Shown here: positions 21,866 to 32,139 of the stretch, one piece after another
Layout of the letters: every line of letters begins with the position of its first letter
Numbering within the stretch: position 1 is the stretch's first letter
NCBI RefSeq assembly: GCF_002743375.1
Contig: NZ_PDZC01000014.1
Coordinates: forward strand, 1-64,000
Source of the DNA: Sporosarcina sp. P34
GTDB taxonomy: Bacteria; Bacillota; Bacilli; Bacillales_A; Planococcaceae
Direction: 5' to 3'
Length of the DNA stretch: 64,000 bases
Made by a program: the position numbers and the translations under genes
The notes under the pieces: model-generated
Database searches by the model: none
What the model was told of the DNA's origin: nothing
What the model saw: the letters and a program-made list of their open reading frames with translations, nothing else

Positions 21866-22804
21866 ATGGCATCAACTTCTACTACACAAGAAGAAGTGAA
21901 AGAAAACCTGGAAGTTTTAGACGAAGCAGTTCGACAGGTAAAAGGAACTCTATTTGACGCAGATTTTTGGCTAGGCACTGGATTCTTTGCAATTCGCATT
22001 ACTTTAATTATTGTCGTGGCAAGTATCGTGGTAAAAGTTGGACAAGTATTGATTCGCCGATTTTTCTCCATTAAGCTAAAAAGTCCGATGCGTAAGACAG
22101 AGCGACGTGAAAAAACTATGATTAAACTTTTGGAAAATGCATTGAAATACATTGTCTATTTTTCTGCTATTTTGGCTGTTTTGACGGAATTTAAAATAGA
22201 TGTAAAAGGTCTTCTTGCGGGTGCGGGTGTGCTAGGTCTTGCTGTCGGTTTCGGAGCCCAGAGTTTAGTGAAGGATGTCATATCTGGATTCTTCATTATT
22301 TTTGAAGATCAATTTGGAGTAGGGGATTATGTACGTATTAATTCAGGTGAAGGAACCGTCATGGAAATCGGGCTTCGCACAACGAAGATTGCATTGTACG
22401 GCGGTGAATTATATACAGTACCTAACGGTCAAATAGGCGAAGTCATTAATTTCTCTGTCACGAATTCAATGGTCTTACTTGATCTGGCGTTATCCTATGA
22501 AACGGATATTGACCATGCTGAAGAATTAATCAAAGAATTCCTTAAAAAGTTACCAAAAGAACGTTATTCAGAAGTTATTGGTGTACCAGAGGTGTTAGGC
22601 GTACAAAGTATGGAACCTTCAAGAATCTTGCTACGTATTGCCGCGGAAACAGAGCCGGTTGCTAATTTTGGAGTAGGTCGTAAACTTCGACAGGACTTAA
22701 AGAAATTCATGGACTTGAATGGAATTGAAATGCCTTATCCACGAATGGTAATACGTGAAGAACAGAGGGAAGGAGATTCACACAATGGCGGCCAAAGAAT
22801 TTAA
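21866..22804 (+). CDS. Mechanosensitive channel MscS family
   Basis: A 312-residue small-conductance channel that opens under membrane tension in osmotic downshift. Three membrane segments, the pore-lining glycine/alanine-rich TM3 (VKGLLAGAGVLGLAVGFGAQ), then the cytoplasmic beta domain (GDYVRINSGEGTVMEIGLRT). ATG at 21866 after AAAGGAGG. It is divergent from yyaC. The C-terminus overlaps the following DUF951 gene by 20 bases. Corresponds in position to Bacillus ykuT/yyaF-region channels. Confidence 0.94.
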   Translation: MASTSTTQEEVKENLEVLDEAVRQVKGTLFDADFWLGTGFFAIRITLIIVVASIVVKVGQVLIRRFFSIKLKSPMRKTERREKTMIKLLENALKYIVYFSAILAVLTEFKIDVKGLLAGAGVLGLAVGFGAQSLVKDVISGFFIIFEDQFGVGDYVRINSGEGTVMEIGLRTTKIALYGGELYTVPNGQIGEVINFSVTNSMVLLDLALSYETDIDHAEELIKEFLKKLPKERYSEVIGVPEVLGVQSMEPSRILLRIAAETEPVANFGVGRKLRQDLKKFMDLNGIEMPYPRMVIREEQREGDSHNGGQRI

Positions 22805-22982
22805 TTTGCATGATGTGGTAGAGATGAAAAAACAGCACCCGTGTGGAACAAATGCTTGGAAAATCATCCGAATGGGTGCGGATATTCGCATTAAATGTGA
22901 AGGCTGTGGACATAGCGTTATGATTCCGCGTAATGAGTTTGCTAAGAAGATGAAAAAGATTCTACTGAAGAACGAGTCTTGA
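22785..22982 (+). CDS. DUF951 family small protein
   Basis: A 65-residue protein with the family pattern MKKxHPCGTNAWKIIRMGAD and a CEGCGHSVMIPR segment. Three cysteines could bind zinc or nucleic acid, but no function is known. ATG start after GGAAGGAG within the mscS 3' end, so translation is coupled. It commonly lies between the MscS gene and ychF in Bacillales. Confidence 0.92.
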   Translation: MAAKEFNLHDVVEMKKQHPCGTNAWKIIRMGADIRIKCEGCGHSVMIPRNEFAKKMKKILLKNES

Positions 22983-22989
22983 GAACACA

Positions 22990-23018
22990 TGGACAATTTA
23001 GCGTATTGTCCTTATAAT
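22990..23018 (+). promoter_or_regulatory. ychF promoter
   Basis: TGGACA (22990-22995) and a perfect TATAAT (23013-23018) are 17 bases apart, about 60 bases before the ychF start. Confidence 0.75.
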
Positions 23019-23076
23019 GAAGTGGTTGACTAACGAATAATGTAAGCTTTGGATAGATAAGAAAGGTGTGGGAATA

Positions 23077-24177
23077 ATGGCGTTAACGGCTGGAATTGTA
23101 GGTCTTCCGAACGTGGGAAAATCAACTTTATTTAATGCAATCACAAAAGCAGGAGCAGAGGCAGCGAACTATCCGTTCTGTACGATTGACCCAAACGTAG
23201 GAATAGTTGAAGTGCCAGATGAGCGTTTGGATAAATTAACTGAGCTCGTCACACCGAAAAAGACGGTTCCAACTGCATTCGAATTTACTGATATTGCGGG
23301 GATTGTAGAAGGTGCAAGTAAAGGTGAAGGTCTTGGTAACAAGTTCCTTTCACATATTCGAGAAGTAGATGCGATTTGTCAGGTAGTCCGTTGTTTCGTA
23401 GATGAAAACATTACACACGTATCAGGGAAAGTAAATCCAATTGATGATATCGAAGTCATTAACTTGGAATTGATCTTGGCAGATATGGAGAGTGTAGATA
23501 AGCGTTTAGCGCGTGTTTCCAAGATGGCGAAACAAAAAGACAAAGAAGCAATGGTCGAAGAGCCGATTTTACTGAAGTTACGTGATGCATTTGAAAATTC
23601 AATGGCAGCTCGTTCCGTTGATTTGACGGATGATGAACTACAAGTCGTTAAAGGTATGCATCTATTAACGATTAAACCAATGTTATATGTAGCGAACGTT
23701 TCAGAAGATGAAATTGCAGATGCGGACAATAATCCCTACGTACAACAGGTTCGTGACTTTGCAGAGCAGGACAATGCAGAAGTAATCGTAGTTTGTGCGA
23801 AAATTGAAGAAGAGATGGCTGAGCTTGAAGACGATGAGAAGGAAATGTTCCTTGAAGAGCTAGGCATCAAAGAATCCGGTCTTGATCAGTTGATTAAAGC
23901 AACTTACAACTTACTTGGATTTGCTACGTATTTCACAGCGGGTGTGCAAGAAGTTCGTGCATGGACATTCCGTAAGGGCATGAAAGCACCGCAATGTGCT
24001 GGAGTAATTCATACCGACTTCGAACGCGGATTTATCCGTGCGGAAACAGTAGCCTACGACGACTTAGTCGAGCATGGTTCCATGACAGCAGCAAAAGAGG
24101 CTGGCAAGGTTCGTTTGGAAGGTAAAGAATACGTCGTTAAAGACGGAGACGTCATGTTGTTCCGTTTTAACGTATAA
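23077..24177 (+). CDS. ychF: Redox-regulated ATPase YchF (Obg-like)
   Basis: A 366-residue Obg-family P-loop protein that prefers ATP and associates with ribosomes. G1 GLPNVGKST at about 8-16, DIAG (G3), a coiled-coil insertion ([19 protein letters not shown]) and a C-terminal TGS domain ending in [15 protein letters not shown] at 23077 after AAAGGTGTGGG. Confidence 0.97.
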   Translation: MALTAGIVGLPNVGKSTLFNAITKAGAEAANYPFCTIDPNVGIVEVPDERLDKLTELVTPKKTVPTAFEFTDIAGIVEGASKGEGLGNKFLSHIREVDAICQVVRCFVDENITHVSGKVNPIDDIEVINLELILADMESVDKRLARVSKMAKQKDKEAMVEEPILLKLRDAFENSMAARSVDLTDDELQVVKGMHLLTIKPMLYVANVSEDEIADADNNPYVQQVRDFAEQDNAEVIVVCAKIEEEMAELEDDEKEMFLEELGIKESGLDQLIKATYNLLGFATYFTAGVQEVRAWTFRKGMKAPQCAGVIHTDFERGFIRAETVAYDDLVEHGSMTAAKEAGKVRLEGKEYVVKDGDVMLFRFNV

Positions 24178-24182
24178 CACGA

Positions 24183-24217
24183 AAGGCTGATTCTCCACGT
24201 GGGGATCAGCTTTTTTT
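24183..24217 (+). terminator. Terminator after ychF
   Basis: Stem AAGGCTGAT...ATCAGCTT with an inner CTCCACGTGGGG-type arm, followed by seven T residues. Confidence 0.88.
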
Positions 24218-24310
24218 GATTTGAAGTTGGTTGAGGTCAAGAACGACTTAGATCCTTAGTGGAAAGTTAAGTAAGGGGTAAAAGGAGACGGCAACTCCAG
24301 CCTCTTTATT

Positions 24311-24853
24311 TCATTCAACAGGGTACACATACAACTTTGGTAGCTCTGGATCATCCCTCACCATTGCATCATCTGGAAATTTCTTTAATTCCTTGTACAT
24401 CGCAAAATCTCCAGCTGCCCCGCCAATTAGCATCGCACCTAACAGCAACAGCACACCATCATTGAAATACAATGCACTAATGGCAGGCAACACACCCGTC
24501 ATCCAAAAGGGCAGTAACAACGCTTTGCGAATGCCTTTGTTGTCCATCAACTGATCTGCGGTAGCATACGCAACCCCCATCTTCAAATTGACGCCATACG
24601 CCATGTTCTTCCACGGCACATTACAAAAAAATCGGAAACCGAGCAAATGAAAAAACTCATGTATAACAATCAATAAAATATATCCGACCAAAGCATAGAT
24701 AAAATACCACACTGAAAAAGACAGAAATAGTCCACCTTGTAACAGACCACGGATTATTAAAAGTGCTATGAGCGGTAGGAGAGTAAGCCAAAGACTTTGC
24801 TTCGCTATTTTTTGTAAATCAAGCTCGACAATCACAGGCTGCTGTTTTTCCAT
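24311..24853 (-). CDS. DUF3267 family putative membrane zinc protease
   Basis: A 180-residue protein with about four membrane segments. HEFFH at about 65-69 (VIHEFFHLLGFRFF) is the HExxH zinc motif of the family, which Pfam names as a putative zincin peptidase. ATG start after AAGGAG. It lies alone on the minus strand between ychF and rpsF. The substrate is unknown. Confidence 0.88.
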   Translation of the reverse strand: MEKQQPVIVELDLQKIAKQSLWLTLLPLIALLIIRGLLQGGLFLSFSVWYFIYALVGYILLIVIHEFFHLLGFRFFCNVPWKNMAYGVNLKMGVAYATADQLMDNKGIRKALLLPFWMTGVLPAISALYFNDGVLLLLGAMLIGGAAGDFAMYKELKKFPDDAMVRDDPELPKLYVYPVE

Positions 24854-24960
24854 GCGAGATCACTCCTTCTATTCATTTAGTATAGTATATTAGTGGTTGA
24901 TATTCCAATTGCAATGTGATAACATGTACTGATGTGAGTAATATTAAATTTTACTTACTC

Positions 24961-24989
24961 CTTGCCCACTTGTAAAAGTAGGGCCCAAG
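24961..24989 (+). promoter_or_regulatory. Bulged hairpin in the rpsF leader, possible S6:S18 autoregulatory site
   Basis: CTTG-CCC-ACTT pairs with AAGT-GGG-CAAG around a GTAA loop, leaving A and CC bulges. It lies just before the rpsF ribosome-binding site. The S6:S18 complex is known to bind a bulged hairpin in its own mRNA in many bacteria; the match here is by position and general form only, and I cannot confirm the conserved CCG bulge. Confidence 0.4.
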
Positions 24990-25010
24990 TCCATAAGGAG
25001 GTGACTATTG

Positions 25011-25298
25011 ATGAGAAAGTACGAAATTATGTACATTATGCGCCCAACTCTTGAAGAGGATGCGAAAAAAGCGTTGATTGAACGCTTTGATACTGTTCTA
25101 ACTTCAAACGGAGCGGAAATCATCGAGTCGAAAGAGTGGGGCAAGCGTCGTCTTGCTTACGAAATCGACGACTTACGTGAAGGTTACTACCAATTAGTAA
25201 CTGCTAACGCTGGTGCAGAAGCAATCGATGAATTTACACGTTTAGCGAACATCAACGAAGGTATCATTCGTCATATGACAATTCGTGTAGATGCGTAA
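25011..25298 (+). CDS. rpsF: 30S ribosomal protein S6
   Basis: A 95-residue S6 protein ([20 protein letters not shown]), which binds the central domain of 16S rRNA together with S18. ATG start after a perfect AAGGAGGTGA. First gene of the rpsF-ssb-rpsR operon. Confidence 0.98.
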   Translation: MRKYEIMYIMRPTLEEDAKKALIERFDTVLTSNGAEIIESKEWGKRRLAYEIDDLREGYYQLVTANAGAEAIDEFTRLANINEGIIRHMTIRVDA

Positions 25299-25345
25299 TC
25301 TGATATAAAGTTTTAAAATTTATGATGAGGGAGGTTTGATTCTGA

Positions 25346-25867
25346 ATGATAAACCGTGTCGTTTTAGTTGGCCGATTAACAAAAGATCCTGAGCTGAAAT
25401 ACACACAGACTGGAATTGCTGTAACACGTTTTACATTGGCAGTGAACCGTGCGTTCGCTAATGCCCAAGGAGAACGGGAAGCAGATTTCATCACGTGTGT
25501 AGCTTGGCGTAAACAGGCTGAGAATATCGCGAATTATTTACGAAAAGGAAGTCTAGCCGGAGTAGATGGTCGTATACAGACGGGCAGCTTCGAAGGTCAA
25601 GACGGTAAGCGTGTTTACACGACAGAAGTTGTTGCGGATAGTACTCAATTCCTGGAACCAAGAGGAGCCAATACAGAACGTCAGCAAACGCCATCTTATG
25701 GTGGGGGAGCGCCTTCTTATAACGCACCTTCTCAAGACCAGGGACAAGGATACAATAACCAGCAATCCTACCAACCGAATCAGCAAAATATGACACGTGT
25801 CGATAATGATCCATTCCAACCAGGCGGCGGTCCGATTGAAGTAACAGATGATGACTTGCCATTCTGA
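25346..25867 (+). CDS. ssb: Single-stranded DNA-binding protein
   Basis: A 173-residue protein with an OB-fold (about 1-105, [38 protein letters not shown]), a glycine/glutamine/asparagine-rich linker and the acidic tail DDDLPF that recruits partner proteins. ATG after GGGAGG. Between rpsF and rpsR as usual. Confidence 0.98.
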   Translation: MINRVVLVGRLTKDPELKYTQTGIAVTRFTLAVNRAFANAQGEREADFITCVAWRKQAENIANYLRKGSLAGVDGRIQTGSFEGQDGKRVYTTEVVADSTQFLEPRGANTERQQTPSYGGGAPSYNAPSQDQGQGYNNQQSYQPNQQNMTRVDNDPFQPGGGPIEVTDDDLPF

Positions 25868-25912
25868 TAGAACGGTTCACTGGATACGTAAATAGGAAGG
25901 AGGACAACAATT

Positions 25913-26149
25913 ATGGCACCACGTCGTGGAGGTCGCAAACGCCGTAAAGTTTGCTATTTTACTTCTAACCACATTACGCACATCGACTATAAAGATGTAG
26001 ATTTGTTGAAGAAGTTTATCTCTGAGCGCGGAAAGATGTTGCCTCGTCGAGTTACTGGTACAAGCGCTAAATACCAACGTAAATTGACGATTGCAATTAA
26101 ACGTGCACGCATCATGGCACTACTTCCGTTCGTATCTGAAGAGCGGTAA
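25913..26149 (+). CDS. rpsR: 30S ribosomal protein S18
   Basis: A 78-residue basic protein ([34 protein letters not shown]), standard for S18. ATG start after GGAAGGAGG. Last gene of the operon, ending at a strong terminator. Confidence 0.98.
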   Translation: MAPRRGGRKRRKVCYFTSNHITHIDYKDVDLLKKFISERGKMLPRRVTGTSAKYQRKLTIAIKRARIMALLPFVSEER

Positions 26150-26155
26150 TATATA

Positions 26156-26196
26156 AACCGCCACTGACTGAATTATTCAGTCAGTGGCGGTTTTTT
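26156..26196 (+). terminator. Terminator after rpsR
   Basis: A perfect 15-base stem CCGCCACTGACTGAA/TTCAGTCAGTGGCGG (26158-26172, 26176-26190) followed by six T residues. Confidence 0.93.
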
Positions 26197-26401
26197 ATTT
26201 ATTACGAAAGCCTTATATTCCAAAGTACATTACGCATCCATTTTACTGGAAAGCGCAACTGCCTGTACTTTTGATTTCACATCGAATCATGATACAATTA
26301 GAAGGATGATTGTCACTTTATATGAATTTAGGAATGTAACACTTTGTCTTCTTATGATTGACAGGCGGCAAAAGAAGCAAAGAATGAATTGGGGCGTAGA
26401 T

Positions 26402-27340
26402 ATGCAAGATCAAGCAAGTAGAATTACGTACGGTGCGATGATGGTAGCACTCTTTGCCATATTACTGGCAATGACTTTATACGTACCATTACTCGGCTTA
26501 TTGACAATATTGCTCGTTCCATTGCCCATTACGATTTATCGTTTGCGTTATGACCGAACATCTACACTGATGATGGCGATGTGTACATGGCTTATCACAT
26601 TATTGATTGGCGGTTTACTTTCCATTCCAGCAGCGGTTGTATTAAGTGCAGTTGGATTCGTTATTGGTGATACCGTGCGGACGGGCAAGACGAAACTTTA
26701 TGTATATATGGCAACAGGTGTCACATTGCTCATCTTATTGAGTCTATTGTATCTTGGTACTGTGTGGTTCATGAAAATTAATCCGATTGAACAGCTGATG
26801 CAACAATTTTCAACTATTCAGCAAGAAGCGCTTGTGATCATGTCGGGAATGGGAGATTCAACTGGAGATATAGAACGAACCTTGGCAGAGGCATTTACGT
26901 ATTACCAAACTATTGTGCCTTCACTGTTCATCTTATCTGTTTTTGTAACAGCTTATCTGTTCGTTATGCCAATTTTGGCGGTTGCAACACGTTTGCGTTT
27001 TGAAGTTCCTAAATTTGCTTCATTCCTTACTATGCGCCTTCCATTTGCAACAGTATTGGTTTATCTAGCACTGCTGTTGATTTCCGTTTTGTCGCAGCCG
27101 GAACAAGGAACGATGTTTTATCTACTGGAGGCAAATGCCATTCTCATCTTTAGATTCTTATTCTTCTTACAAGGTTTGGCGTTAATTTACTATGCATTGC
27201 GCAAGATGAAGCTTCCAATAATCGTCAATGTGCTAGCTACATTATTCGCCATGTTCCTCAGTCCCTTTACCGTAATGTTGGGTGTTTTGGATATCGCCAT
27301 TAACATTCGTACGTGGATAGATAAAGACAAGAGAGCGTAG
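26402..27340 (+). CDS. yybS: YybS-like DUF2232 membrane protein
   Basis: A 312-residue protein with about eight hydrophobic helices, for example MMVALFAILLAMTLYVPLL near the N-terminus. YybS homologs precede gdpP in Bacillales; function is unknown. I place the start at the ATG at 26402 by resemblance to YybS N-termini; the frame is open to 26306 and the ribosome-binding site (GGGGCG) is weak. Confidence 0.85.
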   Translation: MQDQASRITYGAMMVALFAILLAMTLYVPLLGLLTILLVPLPITIYRLRYDRTSTLMMAMCTWLITLLIGGLLSIPAAVVLSAVGFVIGDTVRTGKTKLYVYMATGVTLLILLSLLYLGTVWFMKINPIEQLMQQFSTIQQEALVIMSGMGDSTGDIERTLAEAFTYYQTIVPSLFILSVFVTAYLFVMPILAVATRLRFEVPKFASFLTMRLPFATVLVYLALLLISVLSQPEQGTMFYLLEANAILIFRFLFFLQGLALIYYALRKMKLPIIVNVLATLFAMFLSPFTVMLGVLDIAINIRTWIDKDKRA

Positions 27341-27351
27341 GAGATGAGATA

Positions 27352-29324
27352 GTGAATTTATTTTATAAAAAACGCGGGATACGAATTCCATTAGCATTCT
27401 TGTCTTTACTTGGTGCGGTAGGTTCCGTACTACTAATGCTATTGAATTTTTGGATTGGACTGTTTTTTTCCATCGCTTATGCGCTTGCACTAGGCATTGC
27501 TTGGAAAGTAGAGAATGATAATTACCTGGAAACTGAGAAATATATTGAAACATTATCCTATCGAATGAAAAGGGTAGGAGAAGAAGCGTTACTGGAATTA
27601 CCAATCGGTATTATTTTGCTGAATGATAAGCAATTAATCGAATGGGTCAATCCATTTATTACCTCCATTTATCCTGACAAGACTTGGATAGGGTCACAGC
27701 TTTACGAAATGAATGAAGCATTCCGTCAAGTGATTAGAGAAGACAGTGAGCAAGACGTCATTGTATTAAATGATCGCTCATACCGTGTCTACTACAAACC
27801 AGAAGAGAAACTGATCTATCTATTTGACGTAACAGAACGTATGAAGATGCAATCCCTTTATTATGCTGATCGAACAACGATTGGGATTTTGTTGGTTGAT
27901 AACTATGATGAACTGTCTCAGACGATGGACGACCAGACACGAAGCCAGATGAACTCCCTTGTTACTTCATTGGTCAATCAATGGGCAGATGAATATGGGA
28001 TCTTCGTAAAACGAATTTCTTCTGAGCGCTTCTTGGCTGTTTTCAATGAAGGTACTTTAGAATTATTGGAGAAGACTAAGTTTTCATTGCTCGATACGAT
28101 TCGTGAGAACACGTCTAAACACAGCGTATCTCTTACATTGAGTTTGGGGTAGGGACAGGCACTACGTCGCTTACAGAACTCGGTGAACTAGCACAATCGA
28201 GCTTGGATTTAGTGCTCGGACGTGGCGGTGACCAAGTAGCGATTAAACACCATGATGGAAAAATTAAATTCTATGGTGGTAAGACAAACCCTGTTGAAAA
28301 GCGCACACGGGTGCGTGCAAGAGTTATTTCACATGCACTACGTGATTTAATCCAAGATAGTGACCGCGTGTTCGTCATGGGTCACAAAATGCCTGACATG
28401 GATGCGATTGGTGCGTCGATTGGTGTACGCAAGATGGCAAAAATGAACGGTGTTGAAGGCTATGTTGTCGTTAATTTCGACCAGCTTGATGCTAGTGTCA
28501 GTCGTTTGATGGATGAAGTGCAGCAAGATGAAGAATTGTATGATCACATGTTGATGCCTGAAGAGGCATTGGAATTGATGACGGAGCGTTCATTGGTCGT
28601 TATTGTCGATACGCATAGGCCGAGTATGGTGATTGATGAGCGAATACTGGACAAGGCACAGAAGGTTGTATTAATCGACCATCATCGACGTGGAGAAGAG
28701 TTTATCAATAACACTGTGCTCGTTTATATGGAACCATATGCATCTTCGACAGCGGAGCTTGTAACGGAATTGCTGGAGTATCAGCCAAAGAACGAAAAGT
28801 TGACGATGCTGGAATCGACAGTGATGCTAGCGGGTATTGTCGTTGATACGAAAAGCTTTACACTTAGGACAGGTTCTCGGACATTTGAAGCCGCTTCTTA
28901 TTTGCGGACGAATGGTGCCGATACCGTGCTAGTACAGCGTTTATTAAAAGAAGATATTGAGACGTATATTGAACGATCAAAATTAATTGAGACTGTAGAA
29001 TTCGTGGGCAATGGCGATATTGCGATTGCGCGAGGACAAGAGGAAGTGGTCCACAGCTCCGTACTAATCGCACAGACAGCTGACATTTTGCTGACTATGC
29101 AGGGCATTTCCGCTTCATTCGTCGTCGCAAAGCGTGATGATGGGAAAATTGGTATTAGTGCCCGCTCATTGGGTGAATTGAATGTTCAAGTTATAATGGA
29201 AGAATTGGGTGGTGGCGGTCATTTAACGAATTCTGCTTGCCAGTTAAGCGTAGATACGATGGATGAAGCCATCACGATGTTAAAGGACGTACTAGATCAA
29301 TATGTAGAAAGGGGAAATGAATGA
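27352..29324 (+). pseudogene. gdpP: Cyclic di-AMP phosphodiesterase GdpP, interrupted by a single-base frameshift
   Basis: The gene encodes two membrane helices (about 1-55), a PAS domain, a degenerate GGDEF domain and DHH/DHHA1 phosphodiesterase domains (DMDAIG, DHHRRGEEF, GGGHLTNSACQL). The first frame stops at TAG 28150-28152 directly after SLTLSLG. In the next frame the protein continues without loss as VGTGTTSLTELGELAQSS into LGRGGDQVAIK and on to 29324. Homologs read LTLSVGVG here, so one G is missing from what should be a G5 run (observed GGGG, 28146-28149). The rest is intact, so this is either a sequencing error or a recent loss. As read, the product would lack the catalytic domain that hydrolyses c-di-AMP. 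GTG start after TAGGAGATGAG; it is followed directly by rplI. Confidence 0.9.
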
Positions 29325-29770
29325 TGAAAGTTATTTTTTTAAAAGACGTTAAAGGAAAAGGTAAAAAAGGCGAAGTGAAAGAGGTTTCAACTGGATACGC
29401 ACAAAACTTTTTATTAAAAAATAATGTAGCAGTTGAGGCAACTCCGGGTAATTTAAGTAAGTTGCAAGGTCAGAAGGATCGCCAAATGAAAGATGCAGCT
29501 GCGGAATTGGCAGAAGCTAAAGAATTAAAAGAGCAAGTCGAACAGTTGACTGTAGAGCTACAGGCGAAAACTGGTGAAGATGGTCGTCTATTTGGTTCTA
29601 TCACATCAAAGCAAATCGCCCAAGCGTTAGAAAAGCAAAACAAAATTAAAGTAGACCGCCGCAAGATGGAATTACCTGAGCCAATTCGTGCACTAGGTTT
29701 TACAAATATTCCGATCAAATTACACCCTGATGTAACAGCGACGCTTAAAGTGCATGTTACAGAAGAATGA
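29324..29770 (+). CDS. rplI: 50S ribosomal protein L9
   Basis: A 148-residue L9 with the N-terminal rRNA-binding domain ([20 protein letters not shown]), the connecting helix and the C-terminal domain ([16 protein letters not shown]). Two adjacent ATG codons (29321 and 29324) follow AAAGGGG; homologs favour the second. It overlaps the gdpP stop. Confidence 0.97.
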   Translation: MKVIFLKDVKGKGKKGEVKEVSTGYAQNFLLKNNVAVEATPGNLSKLQGQKDRQMKDAAAELAEAKELKEQVEQLTVELQAKTGEDGRLFGSITSKQIAQALEKQNKIKVDRRKMELPEPIRALGFTNIPIKLHPDVTATLKVHVTEE

Positions 29771-29785
29771 TAAGGAGATAATAGC

Positions 29786-31144
29786 TTGAACCAGATGATC
29801 GAGCGCACACCTCCGCATAACAACGAAGCAGAGCAGTCGGTCCTCGGGGCAATATTTTTAGAACCACAAGCACTGATTACTGCATCTGAAATATTGTTGC
29901 CGGAAGATTTTTATCGAATCGCACATAAAAAGATTTTTGAAACTATGCTTATACTAAATGACCGTGGCCAGCCGGTCGATTTGGTGACAATCGCCGAAGA
30001 GCTCAAAGTAAAAAATGAGCTTGAAGACGTTGGAGGTATTTCATATATCACAGAGCTTGCCAATGCAGTTCCGACTGCTGCAAACATTGTCTATTATGCT
30101 AATATCGTAGATGAAAAAGCATTACTGCGCAGATTAATCCGCGTTGCAACGGACATTGTTGAAGACGGTTATACACGGGAAGATGAAGTAGAAGCCTTAC
30201 TTGGTGAAGCTGAGAAGAAAATGATGGAAGTGTCCAGTCGGAAAAACGCTGGCGACTTCCGTCATATCAAAGATGTATTAGTGGAGACGTATGACAATAT
30301 TGAATTATTACATACACGTAAAGGTGACGTAACAGGTATTCCAACCGGCTTTCGTGATTTGGATAAGATCACGGCAGGTTTCCAACGTAATGATTTGATT
30401 ATCGTGGCGGCTCGTCCGTCTGTCGGTAAAACTGCGTTTGCGTTGAACGTAGCGCAAAACGTGGCAACGAAGACAGAAGAAAACGTCGCGATCTTCAGTC
30501 TCGAGATGGGTGCTGAACAGCTGGTCATGCGTATGTTATGTGCAGAAGGAAATATTGACGCGCAAGTACTGCGTACGGGTACTCTCGAAGCGGACGATTG
30601 GCGCAAGCTAACAATGGCTATGGGGTCATTATCAAATGCAGGGATCTTTATTGATGACACTCCAGGTCTGCGAGTCAATGAAATTCGTTCAAAATGTAGA
30701 CGGCTACAACAAGAACATGGTCTCGGCATGGTGATGATTGACTATATGCAACTAATCATGGGAAGCGGTCGTGGTAGTGACAACCGTCAACAAGAAGTAT
30801 CTGAGATCTCCCGCTCATTAAAAGGACTAGCACGTGAACTAAAAATCCCAGTCATTGCACTATCACAGCTATCACGGGGAGTTGAACAACGTCAAGACAA
30901 GCGACCTATGATGTCCGATCTTCGAGAGTCGGGGAGTATTGAGCAAGATGCCGACATCGTTTCCTTCCTTTACCGGGAAGATTACTATGACAAAGAAACT
31001 GAAATGCAAAACATGATCGAAATCATTATTGCCAAACAACGTAACGGTCCAACCGGTACCGTGACGTTGGCATTTGCAAAGGAATACAATAAATTCCTCA
31101 ATATCGATTGGAGCCAGCATGAATCACCACCGTCTTACGAATAA
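29786..31144 (+). CDS. dnaB: Replicative DNA helicase
   Basis: A 452-residue hexameric 5'-3' helicase (named dnaC in Bacillus subtilis). N-terminal domain (PPHNNEAEQSVLGAIF), linker and RecA-like domain with Walker A ARPSVGKTAFAL, Walker B MIDYMQLI and the arginine-finger region KQRNGPTGT. No intein. TTG start after AAGGAG; an ATG nine bases later is the alternative. It follows rplI by 15 bases. Confidence 0.97.
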   Translation: MNQMIERTPPHNNEAEQSVLGAIFLEPQALITASEILLPEDFYRIAHKKIFETMLILNDRGQPVDLVTIAEELKVKNELEDVGGISYITELANAVPTAANIVYYANIVDEKALLRRLIRVATDIVEDGYTREDEVEALLGEAEKKMMEVSSRKNAGDFRHIKDVLVETYDNIELLHTRKGDVTGIPTGFRDLDKITAGFQRNDLIIVAARPSVGKTAFALNVAQNVATKTEENVAIFSLEMGAEQLVMRMLCAEGNIDAQVLRTGTLEADDWRKLTMAMGSLSNAGIFIDDTPGLRVNEIRSKCRRLQQEHGLGMVMIDYMQLIMGSGRGSDNRQQEVSEISRSLKGLARELKIPVIALSQLSRGVEQRQDKRPMMSDLRESGSIEQDADIVSFLYREDYYDKETEMQNMIEIIIAKQRNGPTGTVTLAFAKEYNKFLNIDWSQHESPPSYE

Positions 31145-31194
31145 AACAGCGCGTTCTTCTTCTATGACCATAGAAAAGGACGCGCTGTTTTTTT
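31144..31194 (+). terminator. Terminator after dnaB
   Basis: AAACAGCGCGT pairs with ACGCGCTGTTT about 25 bases later and runs into seven T residues. The gap 31195-31422 shows no gene; I see no consensus walR promoter in it. Confidence 0.88.
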
Positions 31195-31422
31195 ATCGTT
31201 TCAAGCAAGCCGTCCCTGCCTGAAAAAGTGCGATTTTGCACAAATCGTGATAGAGTTAAAGGATATGGAATGATATATTACAGCTGTAGAATAAGGTTCT
31301 AACCATAGAAAAGATAGATACGTGTTCGCTATGCCACACAAGTGTATATCGTATAAATTTGTCGTGGAACAAAAACGTAGCTAAAAAAATGATCGCCTAT
31401 TAGGGTGAGAAAGGAACAAATC

Positions 31423-32133
31423 ATGCAAAACAAAACTATATTTATCGTAGACGATGAGAAACCCATCGCAGACATCATAGAATTTAACTTAAAAAAGGAG
31501 GGCTTCAACGTCTTTTGCGCATACGACGGTGAAGATGCGATCAACCGAGTAGAAGAAATTCAGCCGGACCTTATGCTTCTCGATATTATGCTTCCTAAAC
31601 GTGATGGCATGGAAGTCTGTAGGGAAGTACGAAAAAAATATGATTTTCCGATCATCATGCTGACAGCCAAAGACTCAGAAATCGATAAAGTCTTAGGGCT
31701 TGAACTAGGCGCAGATGATTATGTTACGAAGCCATTTGGTACAAGGGAGTTAATTGCCCGGGTCAAAGCCAACTTGCGTCGTCATGCAAGAACTATAGCG
31801 GAAGATCAAGAGGAAGAAACGAACGATATTACGGTGGGTCAACTTGTCATCCAACCGGATGCATACTACGTTCAAAAGCGTGGAGTGACAATCGAACTGA
31901 CACATCGTGAATTTGAATTATTGTATTACTTGGCAAAACATATCGGTCAGGTGATGACACGTGAGCATCTACTGCAAACTGTATGGGGCTATGATTATTT
32001 CGGCGACGTACGAACAGTCGATGTAACGATTCGACGTCTTCGGGAAAAGATTGAAGATACACCGAGCCATCCCAATTGGATTGTCACAAGACGTGGGGTA
32101 GGTTATTACTTGCGTGATCCGGAACAGGAGTAA
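31423..32133 (+). CDS. walR: Response regulator WalR (YycF)
   Basis: A 236-residue OmpR-family regulator of cell-wall metabolism. Receiver domain with acidic pocket D10-D11, phosphorylation site D54 (LLDIMLP) and K in [14 protein letters not shown]; winged-helix C-terminus with [22 protein letters not shown] at 31423 after AAAGGAAC; an in-frame GTG 18 bases earlier is less likely. First gene of the walR-walK-yycH-yycI-walJ operon. Confidence 0.97.
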   Translation: MQNKTIFIVDDEKPIADIIEFNLKKEGFNVFCAYDGEDAINRVEEIQPDLMLLDIMLPKRDGMEVCREVRKKYDFPIIMLTAKDSEIDKVLGLELGADDYVTKPFGTRELIARVKANLRRHARTIAEDQEEETNDITVGQLVIQPDAYYVQKRGVTIELTHREFELLYYLAKHIGQVMTREHLLQTVWGYDYFGDVRTVDVTIRRLREKIEDTPSHPNWIVTRRGVGYYLRDPEQE

Positions 32134-32139
32134 GCCACT

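Noticed and set aside
28203-29324. Second part of gdpP as an independent phosphoesterase gene starting at TTG 28203
   Set aside because: There is no ribosome-binding site, and the sequence before it continues the GdpP protein without loss in the shifted frame.
29470-30729. Long open frames opposite rplI and dnaB
   Set aside because: Antisense to essential, well-conserved genes and lacking recognisable protein features.
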